Shown: positions 1 to 12,268, counted from the stretch's first letter. The stretch is DNA of 64,000 bases from Jacaranda mimosifolia (GCA_018894105.1 CM032117.1:34204501-34268500), one strand, 5' to 3'. The notes: a model not told the origin generated them from the sequence alone. Numbers and translations: made by a program.

Positions 1-955
1 CGTAGGATCATATTCTTTCCACCCCTTATAATGAATTATAAATGTGAAAACCACATGCGGTATCAAATACCCATGAGGAAGAATTTTTCATTAAATGTAC
101 TTCAATAAAGTACATACCTTTCCCAAGGTTGCAAGGTGTTCCTTGCAATTTCTCTTCCAATGAACTTTCTCGCCACAAAAGAAATAAGTTGTATCGGCTT
201 TTACCTTTTTCTTTCATTTAACTTCGCCCGAGGGCTTCAATGGTTGCTTTCCCATTGAGAAAGAACTTTTGTTCCTCTTACCTGTATTTCTAGAACCCCT
301 AGGTCCTTAGATTTAGATGAGGAAACAAGCATTAAAGGTTTGTCTTTTTTCATAGTTGCCTCAGTGGTCACCAATGTGTTGACCAACTCGTTAATCATAC
401 CACTTGTTTTGACATGTTGAAGTTCATAACAAAGTCAAAAGGGCTTGGCAATGATTGCAGGATCAAATCCACGTAAAGCTCATTGTCCATAACCATGTCC
501 AATTGAGCAAGTTTCTCAATGAGACTGATCATCTTAAGGCCATGATCATGGACACCTGAGCCTTCATTCATTCTAGTCCGAAAGAGTTCCTTAGATAATG
601 AAAATTGCTAGTGTCTAGTTTGCACGTCGTACAACTCTTGTAGGTGCATATGTATCTCATGAGCGGATTTCATGTGCTTGTGAGATTTTTGGAGTTCGTT
701 GGATATAGAAGCTATCATAAGGCATCATTTTTGTAGATTATCATCTACCCACTTTGTGAATGTTTCATGTGCCTCATCAGTGGCATCATCACCTATGGTG
801 TCCGGTGGACTTTGAATAAGCGCATAAGTCCTCTTTTCAAAATCAAGAATTATCTTGAGGTTGCTAAGTAAATCATGGAAGTTTGGACCAATTAGCTTAT
901 TCGTTTCCAAAATCATGTTGAGTGGATTCTTAGCCATTTGATTTTGAGATTTCAA
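1..955 (-). pseudogene. copia gag and start of protease, broken
   Basis: Reading from 955 leftward, the protein opens with a leader and then MAKNPLNMILETNKL, matching the gag start of the 14178 element (MAKNPLASILETNKL). The frame then breaks several times. Around 60-200 the end of gag and the protease start are recognisable, with the zinc-knuckle region (its first half damaged), then GMYFIEVHL and the active-site stretch WVFDTACG. In copia elements gag forms the particle and the aspartic protease cuts the polyprotein. No product is likely because of the stops and frameshifts. The gene continues beyond the window. Confidence 0.8.
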
Positions 956-2907
956 AAATCTACAAAGGCGAAAAAAGAGAATATAAGCACATGATTAAAT
1001 ATAGATATAGAAAGCATGTTCATGGACTTTCAAGAATGTTTTTCTCCTACTATTTTATCAAATTCCTCACCCCCATAGGGAATTTGAGAAATCTCATTAC
1101 CTTATGAAAATCAAGGCCTAAAGGACTTGTTGCAGACCAACAACTCGTTAGACATCCACAAAAAATTATAAGGTAAGCAACTTTTGCTAATTACATCTCT
1201 ATGCAACCCTTGATGTGTTTTGCCTCACTCTTCATATAGACCCATGAGTCGTGCGACATTTACACTACTAGGTGTTTAAGTCGGACCTGCCAATCAATCT
1301 TTGATTCAAAACTGCACTATGTCATTCCACAACTCGTGAGATAATGCATAGCAAGCATCAAATAAAAGTTGCATCATATGTTAAGTAAGTGAGCATAGCT
1401 TTCCTCCATAAACGTGACCCACGACTCGTGAGACATCACGCAAATGTGGTAACATTTCATGTCACATACTATTGGTAGAAGGCATAGATTAATTAAAACT
1501 CTTTTTAATTTGCACCCATATTGACTTAATATTTTGAAGCACTTAGACTCCTCTAAGTTGAGGGATTTTCTTGCTCGAAAAGATCTCATCAATTTTATCT
1601 TCCCTTCTTTATGTTTCCTATATCCTAATCATGCATCTCATACATCAATAAGATAAAGAAAGCATAAATAGGTAAATGCACCTAGCATGCTCCTAAGGTG
1701 GGATGACCATGAGCCTTGACCTAGTAGTGCACTTAGAGCCATAGGTGCACTACTTAGTTGATTTAAGTGGGTTGATTAAATCTAGCTATTAAACAAATGT
1801 ATCTCATACATTCATGGGACATCATCCTTGATTCCCTTGGCCTTCTTGTCTCTTTGCAACAATTACAAGAGACAAAAATCCTCACTCCTAATGATTATAC
1901 TCTCATAACATCTATAAAATGGAAATTAAAGAGGCATGCAAGTCCCTATTTAATGTAACTGTTTTCAACAATTTGAAATAAATAAAACCATATTAAAAGC
2001 TTATAATCATCCCTATACATTCATCATCCATTCAACAATTAAATGAATAATAAATAAAAATTGGCATTCAATTCAACAATTTAAACGTTTATCTCATAAA
2101 CAATTAATTAACTAGCAAAAATTAGGCATAACAATTATGCATATCATTTTTTCACTAAATTGAAGATTAACTTGAGCAAGACTTTAAAACTATTGAAAAA
2201 TGTCGAACATAATTTTGAGACACTTACACAACTTTTGTGCATCCAAAAATGTGTGAAAAATAAGTTAGAGACACAAAATAACACAAAAAACACCAAGAAC
2301 AACCATAAGGTACGTAGCCTTGGCTAGGCTGTTGCCTGCTATCGCGCTGTTGGGCTAGGCAGACAGGTGGCAGCCCTGCCTGGCCACCTAGTGGTCATGT
2401 TTTTTGTCCCCTTTTCATGTTTTTTTGTACTCCAAACCTATATGGACACTTCCATAACTCATTTTTACACAATTTAGATGAATTTTCAGATTCAAAAGAC
2501 CTTTTAAATATCGAAATTCAATTGCTCAATTATACTTCAAAATTCAAGTGCAAGTAAGAATAAACATTCTTCAAAATCTCCAATTAACTCCAATCCAGTT
2601 GGATCCAAAAATGACCAAAATATCTTAAGGCCAAATTAAACATGCTATATCATCATATGACATAATCCAATACTAAATCAACATTTAACATAATCATCTA
2701 TGAATCAAAATCATGCCGTGTACATTAATCAATAATTAAATCACATATTAGCATATCTTAATTTATCAACAAAGGAGCCACATACAAAATCAACCAAACA
2801 CTCAAATTCGTCAATTGAATCAAGTATTTGGTGATACGGTTCAATTCATCACATGAATCAATCCACCAAAATCTAAATTAAAGTATGAATTAGGTTCGGA
2901 TACTACT
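956..2907 (-). other. Untranslated leader of copia element 0, with GC-rich core
   Basis: This stretch lies between primer site and gag and has no supported coding. It is AT-rich except for a GC-rich block near 2310-2400, and corresponds to leaders of similar length in the two other copies. The GC block occupies the same relative place in all three but its sequence differs strongly. Confidence 0.6.
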
Positions 2908-5094
2908 TAAAGGAAAGAGTAGGCCAAGGATCCGTAATATAAAACTATAAAAAGGCCAAATAAAACTTGTCTATTCCGCTCCAAGGATCTAATCATGCAT
3001 TTAATAAGGATTTAGATCCAGAAAAATTACCTTGAAAGATAAATTCAAAGGTAAAAAAAATGACTCCAATGAACTCTTCAAATGAGCAATTGCGCACAGC
3101 AAGAACTCACCAATAGTTGATCACTTTCCTCAACTCCAAAATTGCTCAAAATTTATAGAGAGCACCTAAACACACCAAGGAAGTTGTTGTTCCAATCAGA
3201 TCACCGAAATTCCTTCAAATCAGCCTCCAACGTTACTAGACAGCAATAGATCATCAAGAGCACAAGTCCCCAAAATGTGGGACCTCTAATGTAACAATCC
3301 ACACACCCAAGGAGAGCTCTAATAAGCCTCAAATCTGCTAGATAATGAGAGGTTGAAGGTGATGGAGGGGACAGTTATGGGAGAATTGGAGAGGAAGACA
3401 GTTTGGAGAGTGTGAAACTTCAACTAATGAAAAATCACACTTTTGGAGGGAAAGAGGGAATCTAGGAATCTTACCATCATATGGTTGGCCACCTCTATAT
3501 ATAGAGAGAGGATGGTGTGATGCAAGTTGGCATCACAACTTCCATGGTTAGTTGCCAACTTGGCAACTAACTTGCATGTGAATTTCACATGCATTTGAAT
3601 ATAATTTGCATCTTCATTTCATCTTATGAAATATAGTGCAAATTAATTCTAAATTAATCTCAAATGAATTCTTTCATTTGAAGTTCCCTCCAAAATGAAA
3701 TTCTCATTTCAATTCAATTAACTCTTTAGTTTAATTAATTAGTTTGACTTAACTCAAGTCAATTAACTTAACTCTTTAAGTTAAATGGTGCCAACTTAAC
3801 TCTTTAAGTCAACTTAACTAATTAATTGTCACATGGCACCAATTAAACTAACTCCTTAATTTAATTAGTCTAATTTAACTTCTTAAATTATTTTGATTAA
3901 CTTAACAATTAAATTAATCAAGTCAATATGACCAAAAATCAATCAACCGAATTCTTATCCAAAATCGCTTACGAGAATTTTCTAACTCCTTAGAAAATTC
4001 CTCATATCAAGTAGAACTTCCTTAAGCTTTTGTGTGTGATTTGTTAGGTTCATCTATTCATCGGACATGGGCTCACAACTAATTGTGATATTTTGAATAT
4101 TGAAATATTGACATTAACTTAAACTCCTTTAAACCAATGACTCTTTCAATTAATATACATTAATCAAAGAGTACCCAATGTCCATAGTTGATGTCTAGAA
4201 ATAAGCCAATGGAGCCCAACTAACTGGATGAAATGAATATGCTCTAACGAACCATTCTAGCTCTATGCTTGCCATGTAAATATGGTCTTTCCATCTCCTA
4301 TCTTCTAGAAGAATCCTAGGGCAAGATGTTTGTCGACTCCCTAATAGCCTTGATAACTATGTTTCTAATCCTAATGTTCAATTCCCCTTCAGGACCTCAT
4401 CTTTGGAAAACTCTTTCTCCAAATTGTCATACTACCTTGCACAAGGATTTCTTGAAATCCATCCTTATAGAATACATACGAGATGCACTCGTCCTTCACA
4501 ATGACGAGGAGATGGATCCTATCTTGGATCTCACAAACCTTTATGTCTAAGTAGCTCATACCCAATCTCAATTGGATTACCCGCTACGTGGACAATGAAG
4601 AGTCAAAGTATGAGGACCTAAACAGAATATTACCATGGATTTTCAGGTCTAAAGACTAATTATATGCACTTGCTTAAGTTGGAGAACTTGCTTCTTCGGC
4701 TATATAGTGGATTCTCCTAGCGAGTCTTCAGTGAACTTATTTTCTAACAAACACCTACTAACATGCATCCATGTTAAACATGGATTGCTTATGAAACAGA
4801 GCAATATCCAACTCCTTGCATTTGTGCATCGTTAGTACAAATCTATCCAAATCTTAGATACCCTATCTCATAAGATTCTATGACTTTGAATATTTAAAAT
4901 CACGACTGTACAAATCTATGCAAACACATTTCATAGTCATATGTGATTTAGGGGCTTCAACCAAATGCCAATGAAGTAAAATAAGCATAAGATGAAGATG
5001 GCCATTTTTATTTTAATATCATTCAATCAAGATTGTATCACAAGTAAAATAGTTTACATGTCAATCGAATTCGCTGCGAGGCACTATTCTAATA
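2908..5094 (-). repeat. 5' LTR of copia element 0
   Basis: About 2.19 kb, matching the LTRs at 10023-12253 and 38749-40947 in reverse. The inner edge is set by the primer-site remnant GATACTACT (2899-2907), corresponding to GATACCACT in the reverse of the other copies. The outer edge is set by the tip AGGCACTATTCTAATA, the reverse of the family start TGTTGGAATAGTGCC with two changes. A TATA-like CTATATATAG lies near 3494-3504, where the others have their promoter TATA. Confidence 0.8.
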
Positions 5095-5279
5095 GGAAAT
5101 TATTAATTTTTCATCAAAAATATAATTTAAATTTAATTTGTAAATTTATCTTGTATTAATTTTGAGTAATTGTTCTTGGTTTAGGAGTTTGTGAATTCTC
5201 AATTTTTGTCTATGTTGAGTTTGAGTATGTCTCAAAGTCTTTGAGTCTTCCAAGAGGAGCTCCATAAAGGTGGTATTTG

Positions 5280-7676
5280 TTGACACCTAGGGAGTTAGTG
5301 AAAAAAAGAATTTTATTTTGGCTAAGAAAGAGAAAAAGATGAGACAACTTCAGCAAAAGTGCCAAGATGAGTCCTCAAGGTAGGGTTTTTTCTTACTCTT
5401 GGACTCTTTAACTTATTTCTTTCTTTTTAGTCCATGTGTTTACAAATTATATCAGAGGTCCTTTAGAGTTAGTGAGTATCCCATAGTCCTTGGTTAAATC
5501 AAAAAATGTCGAAGTGTAACTCTCAGTTGAGTTCAAGAAAGGAGTCTTCAATACGGAGTTGGATGGAGGTGGAGACGGATTCAATGGGGAAGTGCCATGG
5601 CCGACTAGCCATACGTGCACAGTGTTGGAACTAGATGATTGTCTTGAGTGTTGGGTGCCCGCATGGTGCCTATGGTCGTTGTTCGTGGGGCACAAGCCTT
5701 AGACGCCCAGGGTGGCCCATTGCTTAGTGCCCGCGGCGCTCATTGGTTAGTCCATGCTTATGGGGTTTGTCCAATAGGGTGTTGCAGCATATCTAAGTTT
5801 TCCTCTTAAAGTGCAGTAAGTCCAAGCCTTAGAAATTTGTAGGATTTTTTGAGTGAGAGTGAGATTATAGAATCATCTTCATTGTCTAGTTCTAATTCTA
5901 AAAATAAGGGTTCTTTTGAAGAAGAGTTTGAGGGTGTTCCCACCGGGGATGATAATTTTTCAAAGGCAATAAGAATTAGACATTTACTTGAGTCAGAGGA
6001 GTTAGACACCTTGAAACATAGGAATTGTATTTTTGATGAATTTAAGTTTGTCCTTACTTCTCCTCAAGACAACGTGATGTCACCTGCTTGACGGTTTTCA
6101 CAGTTTTTAGCAGTTATTTCACTTGTGGGTTCTCCCTTCCTCCTAACCCTCTTTTGCTAAAACTAGTGTGCATCTATGATGTGTATCTAAACCAGTTTGG
6201 GCCTAACTTCTTTATCTCTTTTGCAGGGTTTAGATAGCATCTGAGTGAGTTGGGTTTGCCAGTAACTTTAGATAGCTACTACACTTTATTTAAGGTGCAT
6301 AAAGTGCCAAACAAACCTTTCTTTCATTCATTTCCTAAAATATAGAGTGAATTCTTATGTGGGTTACCTTTATCCAGAGGTCCTTAGATGATAGGTTTTT
6401 CTTTGTTAAAGATGAGGGCTGGAACGTTCCTCACAAATGAAGGAGTTCTCCTACTTTGATTTGTCCGATCAAGTTCATCACTACCTTCATGCAAGTTTCG
6501 TTGAAGCAGGGTTATTTGATTTTTATTTTGATGTCACTTATTTCTTTCCTACTAGTACTTAACATATTTTATCTTCTGATTCGTGGCTCGTGTTTGCGCT
6601 TATTTATATATATTTATATGTTCTTACACATTGCTTATAAATTGGCTTAGTTCTCTTTCTCTACGTTAACAGAAAAGAAGATTGAATTTGCTAAGATTTA
6701 CGCTCGGAGAGTGGATGGAGGAATAGATGAGAGACGTATCATGGAGAAGCATCGCAGAGAGATACCACCAAGTGGGAATCACTTTAGCCCTCTGGCTGGC
6801 GTCGAGTAATGTGCGTGCTCCATCGACTCTAGCAGCAAACGCTCTTTATTGTAAATGATGAATTTGAAGTCCATAATCCACTTGTCCATTTCATGTGATA
6901 GTAAAGGTAAAGGGCTTTTTCGTTATGGTTTGTGGCGGAGTTGTAGAGTAGACTCCTACTAGGATATTGACGAGACTACGTTTAGTGCAAACCGCATACG
7001 GGGCCTGGTGTACGAATATGATTAAGGAAAGTTTGAGTTGTTCTCTTCTTTCCAGTTAGCACAGATAGCTGATGGCGATTTTGTTCATGTATAAATTTAC
7101 TCCTTTATTTTGGTTCTTTCTCTTTTTTGTTGCTTTTGCTATGATTTTTTGATTTTAGAGCATTTCTGTATTTTTTTCATTGCACATATGGAACTTAGAT
7201 GAGCATATGCCTTGCCGAGTAGAAGGAGCTTTGTCCATAGCAAAACTTCTTAAGGAAAAAGTTACCAAAGTATTTAAGCAATGTAGCAAGAAAGATAAAG
7301 AGTTGTCTTAGCTACTTAAGGAGCATGTACGCTTGAAGGCAAAGTATATGAAGGAGGCAAAGAGTGAAGAGAAATTCAAGGGTTTTAATGATGAAAAGAT
7401 CTTTATTAATGCTACTGTGAAGAAGCTATCAAGGAGTTTAGTAGTTTTGATGAATTTTTTGAAGCAGTAGCAGTGGAGGCAATGGTGATTTACAAACAGA
7501 CCATTCAAAATTGTCACCGTATTCTGGGTGAGACTGGGCGATATTTTGAAGAATATTTATTGATATTGGATCCCACTATTCCGGTAAACATTGCTGCTAG
7601 AGTATCTAAGAAAGGCCTTGATAATATAATAGAGTTTACAACAATGGACCCAGCAAAGACGGCTTTGCAAAAATGA
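5280..7676 (+). pseudogene. Putative gypsy-type transposon protein, spliced and broken
   Basis: A degenerate gene on the strand opposite to gypsy A. An acidic serine-rich segment at 5849-6091 (MSESEIIESSSLSSSNSKNK) is followed by a domain resembling the plant 'putative gypsy type transposon' family: FGPNFFISFAGFR near 6190-6230, GLPLSRG near 6365-6385, and in another frame DRFFFVKDEGWNVPHK near 6392-6440. The C-terminal part at 7473-7676 reads EAMVIYKQTIQNCHRILGET and ends at a natural stop; just upstream is a lysine and glutamate-rich stretch likely to form a coiled coil. Acceptor-like ends such as CTTTTTAG (about 5430) and GTTAACAG (about 6670) suggest introns. In-frame stops and frame changes argue for a pseudogene. 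Function of the family is unknown. Family assignment is from memory of the motif pattern. Confidence 0.5.
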
Positions 7677-7849
7677 GGATGGATATTTAAAATAGGATTC
7701 ATCTCTAGAAAGTTGCATAGTATTTTTTCCTTTTGTATTAAGGTTCTCCCACATAGGCTAAGTATTAGCCGGACATTTTGATATTTTTCTTGTTTGATTG
7801 CAATAAGATTTTTTTTGTTTATGTTAATTTTGTACTCAAGTAAATGCAT

Positions 7850-8400
7850 GGTTAATCATATTGCCTACTCATACATTGCGAACTTTAAAGTAAAAGATAT
7901 AAAATCATCACTATAAGTGTTAAGAGAAAAAATGCATCATGAGCATTTATATAAGATGTGGATTCAAGCATGCGTACAAAATGCCAAGGTAAGGTGTTAG
8001 GGCCAAGCAAGGTATTAGCCCAAAGTGCTTGCTAGACATCCTACTGGGATGTCTGCCTATGTTCATTGCGCAAGGGGTCTCGGGCGCCCACATGGCAGCT
8101 GTCTTGCAACTACCCCTAAGCACATCTAGGTGCCCCTTTACAATTGTCCACAAGAGGCGCCTCCCTTTTCAAATAATTGCAGAAGCCCGTTGGGCACCCA
8201 TAAGTCACATGTATGGGGTCTCGAGCACCTTGTGGTACCAAGTACTTGGGCGCTTGACAAGTGTCCCGTGTCAGAGTTTGTGGGTGCTCGTCAAGCTCCT
8301 GACTTTGGAGTGAATTTCTTTTGGTATAATTATTTGCTAGATTTGCAATGGCACGAAACCTTCTATAGTTATGTTGAGACTTGGGAAATTTTTTAGTAAT
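7850..8400. other. Non-coding block with unusually high GC
   Basis: Between the transposon-protein remnant and the tandem repeats of gypsy A. The part at about 8030-8310 is much richer in G and C than its surroundings (for example CGGGCGCCCACATGGCAG near 8079). A similar GC-rich block with GGGTGCCCGCATGG lies at about 5650-5775 on the other side of the remnant. The open frames here look incidental. No gene is supported. Confidence 0.4.
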
Positions 8401-8809
8401 GAAGCATGATGAGTGCTTCAGGATATTCAGGAAGTAGAAGTAAGTACAAGTATTAAGTAAGATAAGATTATTTTGGTGGCATAAAGCTCTCTTCTCAATG
8501 TCTTCCCAATATTAAGTAAAGTATAATTCTTAGTAGAGGGAAATTGTTATTTTCATGTTGAAGTCGAGCATAGACTGGTTTTCAAGACGAGAACGGTCGT
8601 GTTTATACTTTTTTGAGAGGTTTCATAGTAAATGCATGACAATGTGCGAAGTCACCAACCTCAGGTGGTTTTCCTTGAAATATTTTCTAAGGTGTTGGAG
8701 CGTTGACTTTCTCTGTTAAATGATGTAGGTGTTTTCCAAGATGGTCTTCAACGACTATATTTGGAATGATTGCCACGTATTCTCGAAGGAAATAGGTAGT
8801 GAAATTCTT

Positions 8810-9080
8810 CAGGATGCCCAGACTCTCGAAGGGAGTCTTTAGAGGACGTTTTCAAAAAGCCCGTACTCTAGAAAGAAATCTTTAGAGGACTTTTCTAGGA
8901 TGCCCCATATTCCGAAAGGGAGTCTTTAGAGGACTTTTTCAGAAAGTGACTACCATGCACCTCTCAAGGGGCTAGTAATAGGATTACACTGGCTACTACG
9001 TACTCGAAGGGGCTATTATAGTGGGTTTACACCCGGTGACTGCCACATACTATTTGCACTCCTCGAAGCCTTACAGTAGG
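8810..9080. repeat. Short degenerate tandem repeats in gypsy A
   Basis: Two sets follow one another. In 8810-8945 a unit of about 60 bp recurs three times, each holding a form of GAAGGGAGTCTTTAGAGGAC. In 8945-9080 a unit of about 45-50 bp recurs about three times, each holding a form of CTACGTACTCGAAGGGGCTA followed by a GTTTACACC-like stretch. The second set shares its core with the larger array at 37596-38350 in gypsy B. Confidence 0.6.
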
Positions 9081-9302
9081 CTTATGTCTAAACTACTTCC
9101 AAATACTTCTTAATTCTGTGAGATGCAAAATCATGGCATAATATGTAGAATATGAAAAAGTTTGTATTAGGTAAGGAGATGAAGAACTAATGTTGTCCTC
9201 GGGTGGATAGGCTTTATTCGAATAAAGCTAGCAAAATAAAACTAAAATAAAAAAAAACAAATTAAGCTACTTATCATGGTAAGGTGTTGTCAATAATACG
9301 TT

Positions 9303-10017
9303 TCAAATGCCATCGTGCAGTGCACGTAGTTCTCCAGGTTCTGCATCTAGCAACACTCTTTTGCCTTTGTCTTGTTTCATTGGGGGATGTTTTACGAAAC
9401 CTATTTGGGAGGTCAACAACTTTATACTCTTCTGATTGTTGGCGTTGAATTCTCTTCTTGCTCTCAAGTCGCCTACCACTTCGCCAAGTTCATTTGGCAT
9501 GGGAAACTTTATCTCGAAGTGGTATGTAGAGATTGCAGCTTGGAATAAATTTAACGTAGGCATTCCTAAGATCGTGTTATACCCAAAAAGGGGTCTTTAC
9601 CACCAAGAATCTCACCATTTTTGTTGCCCCTTTTGGATGTGTGCCTAAGGAAAGATGTAGTGATATTTCTTCTAGTGTTTGCATAGTATCTCTTGTGAAT
9701 CCCATTAGAGGGTGTTGATCCTCTGTAGTTGAGCATTATCCACTCCAAATTGGAGGAAGCTTCATGAAATAAAATATCTGTTGAGTTGCCAATATCAACC
9801 GACAGTTTCTTGACCTAAAAGTTGGCAAGTGATGTTGAGATCACTAAGGTATCATTTGTGTCATCCTCTTCCAAGCTCCGTGTCCTCCTTCCCAATGGTG
9901 ATGTGAAGTATTAGTGGGCGCACTTTAAATATAATTAGAATAGGATCAATGGCATAAGCTCATGCTTGTCGGGCCGTTCGGGCCAGAGCATTCCTTATAC
10001 TGAAGGAATCTCCTACA
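9303..10017 (-). pseudogene. Ty3/gypsy aspartic protease region, broken
   Basis: The minus strand reads GMPTLNLFQAAISTYHFEIK, the block that follows the protease fold in plant gypsy polyproteins (usual form GRPTLNxxxAxxSTYHLxxK). Upstream, near 9770-9805, a frame reads VDIGNSTDILFHEA, matching the active-site block normally seen as VDNGSSADILF but with the Asp-Asn-Gly order disturbed. Stops and frameshifts lie between them. Downstream the frame continues about 70 codons (GEVVGDLRARREF) to a stop near 9303. The tandem repeats follow where RT would be expected. Confidence 0.75.
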
Positions 10018-10022
10018 GGTGG
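10018..10022. repeat. Target-site duplication of copia element 1, left
   Basis: GGTGG directly before the LTR start TGTTGG. The matching five bases after the right LTR (20226-20230) are GATGG, one substitution apart. Confidence 0.7.
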
Positions 10023-12253
10023 TGTTGGAATAGTGCATGGCAAGCCAATTAGATTAGCATTGTAAACTATTTCACTTGTGATACAATCTTGATTGAATGA
10101 TATTAATAATATGGCCATCTTTATCTTATGCTTATATTCACTTCACTGGCATTTGGATGAAGCCCTTAGATCACTCATGACTACGGGACTTGGTCACGTA
10201 CTGGGTGGTGATCATAGAATAAGTTTTATACGGTCGTGATCTTAAATCTTCCAAGTCATAATATCTTATGAGACAGGAAATCTAAGATCCGAATATAATT
10301 GCACTGACAATGCATAGATCCAAAGAGTTGGATATTGTTCCATTCCATGGGCAATCCCATAAGAGATATGGATGCATGTCAGTGGGTGCTTGTTAGGGAA
10401 AAAGGCACTGAAGACCCACCGGATAATCCACTAGATAGCTGGAATGGCAAGTCGATAGTGGCAAGTTCTCTGGCTTACGCTAGTGCATATAATTAGTCCT
10501 TTGACCTGAGGATCCATGGTAATCTTGTGTTTAGGACGTCACGCTTTGACTCTTCTGTAGTCACTTAGCGGGCCGTTTTGGGTGGTGATTAGGCATGAGC
10601 TACTTAGATATAGAGGTTTGTGAGATCCAATATGGAATCTGACTCCTCGTCTTTGTGAAGGGCGAGTACATCTCCTATATGTTCTATAATGATCGATTCC
10701 AAGAAATTCTTGCGCCAGGTAGTATGACAATTTGGAAAAGGAGTTTTTTCAAAGATAAGGTCATGAAGTGGAATCAAACATTGGAGATACATAGTATCGA
10801 GGCTATTAGGGAGCCAGCAAATATCTTGCCCTAGGTCTCTTTCGGGGGATAGGAGACAGAAGGACCGTATTTGCAGGTACACGCAGAGCTATGATGGTTC
10901 TCTAAAAGCATTTATTTCAGCCTGTTGGTTGGGCTCCATGGGCTTGCAATTGGACATCGACCATGGAGATTGAGTACTCTTCAATTAATGGAGATTAATT
11001 GAATTGAGTCGATTAGTTTAAAAGGAGTTTAAACTAAAATGAATATATTGTATTCAAAAGTCACAAGAAGTTGTGAGCCCATGTCCAATGAATGGTAGAA
11101 CCTATCGGGTCACACACAAAAGCCAATTACATTTCCTAAGTAATGGAGGAACTTTCTAAATGTTAGAAAATTCTCTCCATGGAGACCCATTGTTGGGTAA
11201 TTGAAATCGAGGTTAATTTTAGTTTGATTAATTTAAGTGTTAAATTGATCAACTAATTTGAGGAGTTAAATTAGACCGATAATTAAATAGTTAATTATTT
11301 GGTGCCATGTGACATCTATTGGTCAAGTTAACTTTAAGAGTTAAGTTAACAAAATTAAGCTTAAAGAATTAAGCTAGTTGACTTAAAAGTGAAGTTAATT
11401 ATTAAATAATTAAATTAAATTATTTAATTTAATTAATGAGGATAATATTCTTTGGAGGGAAAATTCAAATGATAGGATCATTTTAGTGTTGCATTTAATT
11501 AATTTGAAATTAAATTTCAAATATAATTCAAATACACACAAATTCAAATTAGATTTAAATTTGCCAACTAAGCATGCATGGCGTGCATGGTTGGCGGTCC
11601 CCCTTCCTTGAGAATGTGGCATCACACCATCCTATCTATATATAGAGTGAGGGGGCGGCAACACACAATTTTAGCAAGTGAAGAATTGGATTCTCACTTT
11701 TCCCTCCATTTTCAAAGGTGTTTGTTCATGTGTTGAAGATTACCTTTTTCTTCTTCTTCTCCCCATTTAAAAATCGGCCACTTTCCTCTCAACTCTCCTC
11801 TCTTTCTCCAGCTAAAAGTGAGGAGTAGTAGGATTTAGATTGGCGTGTGGATCGTTTCGATAGAGACAAAACACTTGGTTTGCTAAGCCTTCAAAAATCC
11901 ACCTGAAAGACCAGTCTCTTATTGATTTTATTCCAGGAGATCCAGAAGGATTTTTGAGCTAAAATTTATTCCAAAAGCTTTCTCAATGTGTTTATGATCT
12001 ACTGGAATTTTTTCAAAATTTTTGGAGAGTTTTGAATTGCTCAAAAATCGCTTGCTTCCAGCTATGCCACTGTTTGGTAGATTCTGTTTGAAGAATGAGT
12101 TATTCAATCTACATTTGGATTTAAGCTCTTAAGGTAACTCTTCAACCAAATCTTAATCCTAAACCATGTTTGGATCCTTGGTAGCTTGTAATCACTAGTT
12201 TATTTAAGCTTTTGAAGTTTTATAATTGGATCCTAGTGCCTTACTTGCTTTCA
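10023..12253 (+). repeat. 5' LTR of copia element 1
   Basis: Starts TGTTGGAATAGTGCATGG and ends CTTACTTGCTTTCA, so it has TG...CA termini. About 2.23 kb, long for a copia LTR. It matches the 3' LTR at 18002-20225 throughout, with scattered substitutions and small gaps. TATA and transcript start region lie near 11635-11670. Confidence 0.92.
11635..11645 (+). promoter_or_regulatory. LTR TATA box
   Basis: CTATATATAG lies just before GAGTGAGGGGGCGGCAAC. The same arrangement occurs in the 3' LTR (about 19606-19620), in both LTRs of element 2 (about 40330-40344 and 48230-48246), and reversed in element 0. Conservation at one fixed place in an otherwise drifting LTR supports a promoter role, which would put U3 at about 1.6 kb. 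Confidence 0.6.
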
Positions 12254-12255
12254 AG

Positions 12256-12268
12256 TGGTGTCAGAACC
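12256..12268 (+). other. Primer-binding site of copia element 1
   Basis: TGGTGTCAGAACC begins three bases after the LTR end. It differs at two positions from the initiator-methionine tRNA complement TGGTATCAGAGCC used by most plant copia elements, and which element 2 still keeps. Confidence 0.8.

Larger units (their letters stand above)
1..5094 (-). mobile_element. Ty1/copia element 0, minus strand, cut by the window edge
   Basis: This is the 5' part of a copia retrotransposon read on the minus strand. From right to left it has a 5' LTR (2908-5094), a degenerate primer site next to 2907, a leader of about 1.9 kb, and gag running into protease at the left edge. The family is the same as the elements at 10023-20225 and 38749-48845: the LTR tip (minus strand, TATTAGAATAGTGCC), the TATA region and the gag protein all match. 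The remainder of pol and the 3' LTR lie outside the window. The five bases after the LTR tip are GGAAA; their partner cannot be seen. Confidence 0.85.
5095..10022 (-). mobile_element. Ty3/gypsy remnant A, left part (protease and 3' region)
   Basis: Downstream part of a minus-strand gypsy-type element split by the copia insertion at 10023-20225; its upstream part resumes at 20226. Protease lies at about 9303-10017, short tandem repeats at about 8810-9080, and an opposite-strand gene remnant at about 5280-7676. No reverse transcriptase or integrase was seen between protease and the repeats. Copia element 0 abuts it at 5094/5095, so it may have cut this element on the left as well. No LTR of its own could be defined, so the left limit is uncertain and the assignment of 5095-8400 to this element is an inference from position. 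Confidence 0.6.

Noticed and set aside
7514..7849. 111-codon minus-strand open frame
   Set aside because: Opposite to the conserved C-terminal block of the transposon-protein remnant; no family resemblance.
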